DNA from: JAFAGO01 sp031987605
Lineage (GTDB): Bacteria > Bacteroidota > Bacteroidia > Flavobacteriales > Weeksellaceae
Reading direction: 5' to 3'
Assembly: GCA_031987605.1 (NCBI GenBank)
Contig: DALZZF010000006.1
Coordinates: 1 to 64,000 of the forward strand
Length of the DNA stretch: 64,000 bases
Shown: piece after piece, positions 59,126 through 64,000 of the stretch
How the letters are laid out: every line of letters begins with the position of its first letter
Numbering within the stretch: position 1 is the first letter of the stretch
The notes under the pieces: model-generated
Seen by the model: the letters and a program-made list of their open reading frames with translations, nothing else
Told to the model about the DNA's origin: nothing
Databases searched by the model: none
Made by a program: the position numbers and the translations under genes

Positions 59126-59165
59126 GACATCTCATAAAATAGGAAATAACCGCCTACTGAAAAAA

Positions 59166-60218
59166 ATGAAAACCATACAATCCGAAGCCAAAGAGCTTCT
59201 CATTAATCTCATAAAAACCCCTTCCTTAAGTAAAGAAGAAGACAAAACGGCGTTGCTTTTCGAAGAATTTTTAAACAAAAAAAATATTCCGTTTCATAGA
59301 AAAGGAAATAACATTTGGGCAAGAAATTTACATTTTGATGATTCAAAACCTACCATTCTTCTCAATTCCCATCACGACACGGTAAAACCGAACAAATCCT
59401 ACACGATTGATCCTTTTGGAGCGTTACAAAAAGACGGAAAAATTTACGGTTTGGGTAGCAACGATGCAGGTGCTTCTCTGGTAGGGCTGCTTTCGGCTTT
59501 TATTTATTTTTATAATCAGGATTTGAATTACAATCTGATTTTTTCCGCAACGGCAGAAGAAGAAATTTCCGGCGAAAATGGAGTGAAAAGCATTCTTCCT
59601 GATGTGGGAAAAATGGATTTTGCCATTGTGGGTGAACCTACCAAAATGGATTTAGCAGTGGCAGAAAAGGGATTGGTGGTATTGAATTGCACCAATAAAG
59701 GAACCGCTTCTCACGCAGCGCATCAAAACCATGACAATCCGATTTACAAAACCGCGAAAGATATTTTAAAAATTGAAAATTTCGAGTTTGACAGAATATC
59801 AGAAGTTTTGGGGAAAGTGAAAGCAACGGTTACGATTGTGAATGCCGGAAATGCGCACAATGTTGTTCCCGATCATTCGGATTTTACGGTTGATGTCCGA
59901 ACCAATGAACATTATTCCAATCAAGAAATTGTGGAAATTATGCAGAAATTGTTGGAAGCCGAAGTTCAGCCAAGATCGTTGCATCTGAATTCGTCCAGCA
60001 TACCTTTGGATCACCCGATTGTGGAGGCTGCGGAAAAAGAAGGTTGTCATTTATATGGTTCACCAACGGTTTCGGATCAGGCGTTAATGCCTTTTAATTC
60101 GGTAAAATTAGGAATTGGAGATTCTCTGCGTTCGCACACGGCTGATGAATTTATTTATGAAGAAGAACTGGAAAAAGGAATTGAAAAATATATTGCAATA
60201 TTGAAGCATTTGCTTTAA
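59166..60218 (+). CDS. argE: N-acylornithine/acylcitrulline deacylase (M20)
   Basis: M20-family metal-dependent amidase, 350 residues, removing the acyl group from acylcitrulline in the variant pathway. It shows LLNSHHDTVKPNKSYTIDPFGA with the first metal histidine, GLGSNDAGASLVGLL, SATAEEEISGENG (catalytic Glu) and AIVGEPTKMDLAVAEKG. The dimerisation domain lies near 165-270 and the late histidine is in SLRSHTADEFI. The ATG at 59166 is preferred; the ATG at 59100 would encode 22 residues read through a REP hairpin. Confidence 0.88.
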   Translation: MKTIQSEAKELLINLIKTPSLSKEEDKTALLFEEFLNKKNIPFHRKGNNIWARNLHFDDSKPTILLNSHHDTVKPNKSYTIDPFGALQKDGKIYGLGSNDAGASLVGLLSAFIYFYNQDLNYNLIFSATAEEEISGENGVKSILPDVGKMDFAIVGEPTKMDLAVAEKGLVVLNCTNKGTASHAAHQNHDNPIYKTAKDILKIENFEFDRISEVLGKVKATVTIVNAGNAHNVVPDHSDFTVDVRTNEHYSNQEIVEIMQKLLEAEVQPRSLHLNSSSIPLDHPIVEAAEKEGCHLYGSPTVSDQALMPFNSVKLGIGDSLRSHTADEFIYEEELEKGIEKYIAILKHLL

Positions 60219-60585
60219 AAAAAATATTTAAAGTGTTGATAATGAGTTGGGAAATTGTAGAATTTTTTAGGACACAAAGTTTGTCATTTCGAAGAAATCT
60301 AAATTTTATTTGAGAGTTTTTTTAAACATGACAAAAACGAGCTGTATTTTTTTATCATCAATAATAATATGAACTTTATGTTAGATAAAAAATGCTTCGA
60401 CTCCGCTCAGCATAACTTTTATACACTGGAAATTTTATCTTTGATAAAATTTTTGCGTCTTAAATAAAGGCAATATTGATTTTTAAATTAATTGCATCGT
60501 GACGTAAAAAAAATAGAGCATAACACTTAACTGACTAAAGGAAAAAACTTATCATCTTTTATCTTTATTCTTTAATCTATTTAGA
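60219..60585. repeat. argE-argH gap with dispersed repeat copy 3
   Basis: 367 bases without a gene. A copy of the TTTGTCATTTCG repeat lies at about 60268-60335 (TTTGTCATTTCG from 60280, then AGAAATCTAAATTT and AACATGACAAAA). GCTTCGACTCCGCTCAGCATAA follows at about 60393-60414, another common flavobacterial intergenic motif. I see no terminator or clear promoter. Confidence 0.6.
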
Positions 60586-61897
<1,312 letters not shown>

Positions 61898-61911
<14 letters not shown>

Positions 61912-62359
61912 TTCCATAGATCATCAGATTCTCAATATTTTACAGGATGATGCCACGATTGCCGTGAAAGATATTGCCGAAAAAGTCGGACTTTCTTTTA
62001 CGCCGACTTACGAGCGAATTAAATCCTTAAAGCAACGGGGAATTATCATTAAAAACGTAGCCATTGTGGACCGTGAACTTGCCGGATTTGGTATTATGTC
62101 GTATTGCAATATCGTGCTGAAAGAGCAATCGCAGAAGAAACTTCAGGAATTTGAAGATAAAATCAAAAACGAAGTACAGGTTCTGGAAGTAGTCAGCATG
62201 TCCGGAACGTACGATTATATGATTAAAGTGATCGCCAAAGACATCAACGATTACAATTCTTTCATGACTAATATTGTCGCCAATATCCCGAATATCGGGC
62301 AATATCACAGTGCTATCGTTCTTTCCGTGGTGAAAGATGAAACCAAAATTCCCATGTAA
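61898..62359 (+). CDS. Lrp/AsnC-family transcriptional regulator
   Basis: 153 residues. An N-terminal helix-turn-helix (DHQILNILQDDATIAVKDIAEKVGLSFTPTYERIKSLKQRGII) is followed by a RAM effector domain with VLEVVSMSGTYDYMIKVIAKDINDYNSF. The start overlaps the end of argH by 14 bases, so it belongs to the arginine operon and probably senses an amino acid, perhaps arginine, and feeds back on the operon (inference). ATG at 61898 gives the standard Lrp start; the frame is open upstream within argH. Confidence 0.88.
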
Positions 62360-62432
62360 ATTCAAGGAAATCTTTTTTTTGCATTTTCAATGGATTTGGT
62401 ACATCGGGAAGGCTGATTTTATCAGAAATTCT

Positions 62433-63077
62433 TTAAAATTCCACACCCAAATCACGCAATTCTTCTTCCAGATTGGTTTCCGGCGTAATGTGAATGGTGA
62501 TGAAACCCAGACTTTTTGCTATTTCGATATTCTTGGCATTATCATCAATAAACACCGATTCTTCAGCTTTGATGTGATAGCGGTCGAGCAGAACCTGCCA
62601 GATTTTAGGATCGGGTTTGATGAGTTTTTCGGTTCCGGAAACCACAATTTTACCTTCAAATATTCTGAAGAAATCATAATGTTTTAGCGCATAAGGAAAG
62701 GTTTCGGCAGACCAGTTGGTCAATCCGAAAAGCTCGTATTTTGTGTGTTGTAATTTTCTTAAAACGGCAACATTTTCAGGAATATCACTTTTCAGCATGG
62801 TGGTCCAGTTATCATAAAATGCGCGAATTTCTTTTTCCCATTCCGGGAATTTTTCAATCTGGATTTCGGTTCCTTCTTTCAGTGTTCTGCCACGATCCTG
62901 CTCGGCATTCCATTCATCGGTAGCGATATTTTTAAGGAAATATTCCATTTTTTCATCATCATTGAAATAATCTTTGTAAAAATAGCGCTGGTTCCAGTCC
63001 ATGACCACGCCGCCAAAATCGAAAATAATATTTTTAATCGTGTTTTGGTTTGAATGCTGGAGGTTTGAAGTACTCAT
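62433..63077 (-). CDS. HAD-superfamily hydrolase
   Basis: 214 residues, HAD subfamily IA, probably a small-molecule phosphatase. Motif I is FDFGGVVMDWN; the first catalytic aspartate is followed by Gly where most have Asp at the +2 position, a variant seen in haloacid-dehalogenase/YihX-like members. Motif II is GLTNWS, motif III the lysine near SGTEKLIKPDPKIW, and motif IV FIDDNAKNIEIAKSLG. Substrate not predictable. Confidence 0.85.
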   Translation of the reverse strand: MSTSNLQHSNQNTIKNIIFDFGGVVMDWNQRYFYKDYFNDDEKMEYFLKNIATDEWNAEQDRGRTLKEGTEIQIEKFPEWEKEIRAFYDNWTTMLKSDIPENVAVLRKLQHTKYELFGLTNWSAETFPYALKHYDFFRIFEGKIVVSGTEKLIKPDPKIWQVLLDRYHIKAEESVFIDDNAKNIEIAKSLGFITIHITPETNLEEELRDLGVEF

Positions 63078-63094
63078 TTTATCGTATTTTATTT

Positions 63095-63529
63095 TTAAAA
63101 GTTAAAAGGTTCAAAAGTATACTCATCATTTTTAAATACCGCAAAAATATGCTGCAGACCATTGGTGAGAATAATGTTTTCCGCACCGATTACGGAATTG
63201 TATCTCGCCGTTTGTTCAAAAGTTTTTTCTGTTAATTTGATGTGGGGAGCTTTGCATTCCACCAAAATTTTGGGTAGCGTTTTTTCAGTCACCAGCAAAT
63301 CAATTCTTTTGGTAAGACCATTGAGTTCAATTTTTCTTTCTGTAATCAATGCTGAGGCAAAATATCCTTTTACATGGAGAAAATAGTGAATCCAGTTTTG
63401 CCGTACCCATTCCTCAGGAGTCAGCAGCAGCCACGATTTCCGAATTCCATCATAAATAAAAAACTTATCTTTGTCTTTCCTGAATTTAAAGTCAAATTGT
63501 TCGGGAAAATTCAGTTTCGGAAGCTCCAT
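63095..63529 (-). CDS. Small HsdR-N-terminal-like nuclease-fold protein
   Basis: 144 residues, matching only the N-terminal nuclease-like domain of type I restriction HsdR. It has a PD-(D/E)XK arrangement: an aspartate in KRIDLLVTE and the VECKAPHI motif about 12 residues later, then QTARYNSVIGAENIILTNG. No helicase part, methylase or specificity gene is present, so it is not a restriction system. Stand-alone versions next to holA are widespread in Bacteroidota. Role unknown. The start codon lies eight bases from that of the divergent holA. Confidence 0.78.
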   Translation of the reverse strand: MELPKLNFPEQFDFKFRKDKDKFFIYDGIRKSWLLLTPEEWVRQNWIHYFLHVKGYFASALITERKIELNGLTKRIDLLVTEKTLPKILVECKAPHIKLTEKTFEQTARYNSVIGAENIILTNGLQHIFAVFKNDEYTFEPFNF

Positions 63530-63537
63530 GTATTTGT

Positions 63538-64000
63538 ATGAAAGATTTAGATTTACTCCTCAAAAATATTAAAAATAAAGAACTTTTACCGCTTTATTTT
63601 CTTCATGGTGAAGAGCCATATTATATCGATGTTGCTGTAAAAGCCTTTGAAAACGGAGTTCTGGAAGAAGATGAAAAAGCATTCAACCAGATTGTGGTTT
63701 ACGGAAAAGATACCAATTATCTCGATATTCTGGCTTCTGCACGGCAATTTCCGATGATGGGTGATAAATTACTCATCATTGTAAAAGAAGCTCAGGATTT
63801 AAAACTGAATGAAGAGGAAACCACCGCATTGCTGAATTATGCTGAAAATCCGGTAGAATCCACCATTCTGGTTTTTGCCCATAAAAACAAAAAATTAGAC
63901 GGAAAAAAACGCAAACTCAACGATCTTCTGAAGAAAAAAAAGTACATCTATCAAAGTGATAAAATGAAGGACTATGATGTTCCAAAATTTATCGCTTCAG
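63538..64000 (+). CDS. holA: DNA polymerase III subunit delta, 5' part
   Basis: Clamp-loader subunit, cut by the window edge after 154 codons. The visible part starts MKDLDLLLKNIKNKELLPLYFLHGEEPYYIDVAV (the degenerate P-loop region FLHGEEPYYID is the family hallmark). It continues with RQFPMMGDKLLIIVKEAQDLK and the TILVFAHKNKKLDGKKRKLNDLLKK segment typical of HolA domain I-II. Confidence 0.9.
   Translation, partial: MKDLDLLLKNIKNKELLPLYFLHGEEPYYIDVAVKAFENGVLEEDEKAFNQIVVYGKDTNYLDILASARQFPMMGDKLLIIVKEAQDLKLNEEETTALLNYAENPVESTILVFAHKNKKLDGKKRKLNDLLKKKKYIYQSDKMKDYDVPKFIAS
63561..63568 (-). promoter_or_regulatory. -7 box of the HsdR-N-like gene inside holA
   Basis: TATTTTTG on the minus strand, 32 bases upstream of the start at 63529, lies within the holA coding region and matches TAnnTTTG. 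The -33 element is not evident. Confidence 0.4.

Noticed and set aside
59100..59165. Earlier ATG start for argE
   Set aside because: The extra 22 codons run through a REP hairpin and do not match the family N-terminus; the ATG at 59166 does.
63095..63529. Type I restriction-modification system
   Set aside because: Only the small N-terminal nuclease-like domain is present, with no helicase part, methylase or specificity subunit.

Overview
The window looks like the chromosome of a member of the Bacteroidota, most likely a flavobacterium of the Chryseobacterium/Elizabethkingia group (Weeksellaceae). The reasons are: low GC; start sites without Shine-Dalgarno sequences; promoters of the TTTG / TAnnTTTG type; several secreted proteins ending in type IX secretion (T9SS) type A sorting domains; the T9SS gene porQ next to cmk; a TamL lipoprotein; an atpBEFHAG cluster lacking atpD and atpC; a CcsBA fusion; and a carbamoyltransferase of the acetyl/succinyl-ornithine type. 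No tRNA, rRNA, CRISPR array, prophage or intact insertion sequence was seen.

Layout. 1-2280: a T9SS-secreted seven-bladed propeller protein on the minus strand. 2281-11218: a sugar locus, with a GntR-type regulator divergent from galM-galK-galT, a secreted esterase, a GH92 alpha-mannosidase and a GH130 enzyme. 11323-18720: ffh divergent from the ATP synthase cluster. 18741-24095: secreted proteins (S74-type, a small T9SS protein and a PNGase F-like enzyme) around CNNM and ClpS. 24130-31789: an M28 peptidase, TamL divergent from an rRNA methyltransferase, three small envelope genes and cmk. 31790-32688: a gene-free 0.9 kb of nested inverted repeats. 32689-36666: porQ, pyrH-frr and an LptF/G permease. 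36877-47335: an M4 protease, LolA, FtsK, a repeat adhesin and an AraC-type regulator. 47498-52330: CcsBA, then a cobalamin riboswitch in front of a secreted leucine-rich-repeat protein. 52604-62359: a complete arginine operon (GNAT, argG, argC, argD, argF', argB, argE, argH, Lrp-type regulator). The remainder holds a HAD phosphatase, a small HsdR-N-like protein and the 5' part of holA, which runs off the window.

How the genes fit together. The gal/GH92/GH130/esterase operon and the PNGase F-like enzyme at 22311-23957 suggest harvesting of galactose- and mannose-containing N-glycans: PNGase would release the glycan, GH92 and GH130 trim mannosides, and GalM/K/T feed galactose to UDP-sugars. No transporter or galactosidase lies in the window. 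PorQ is part of the machinery that would export and anchor the T9SS cargo. The arginine genes form one transcription unit from a clear promoter at 52604-52636, but almost every gap in it carries short REP-like hairpins or a MITE. The least expected arrangement is the cobalamin riboswitch whose only downstream gene is a T9SS leucine-rich-repeat protein with an EF-hand-like loop, rather than a known B12 transporter.
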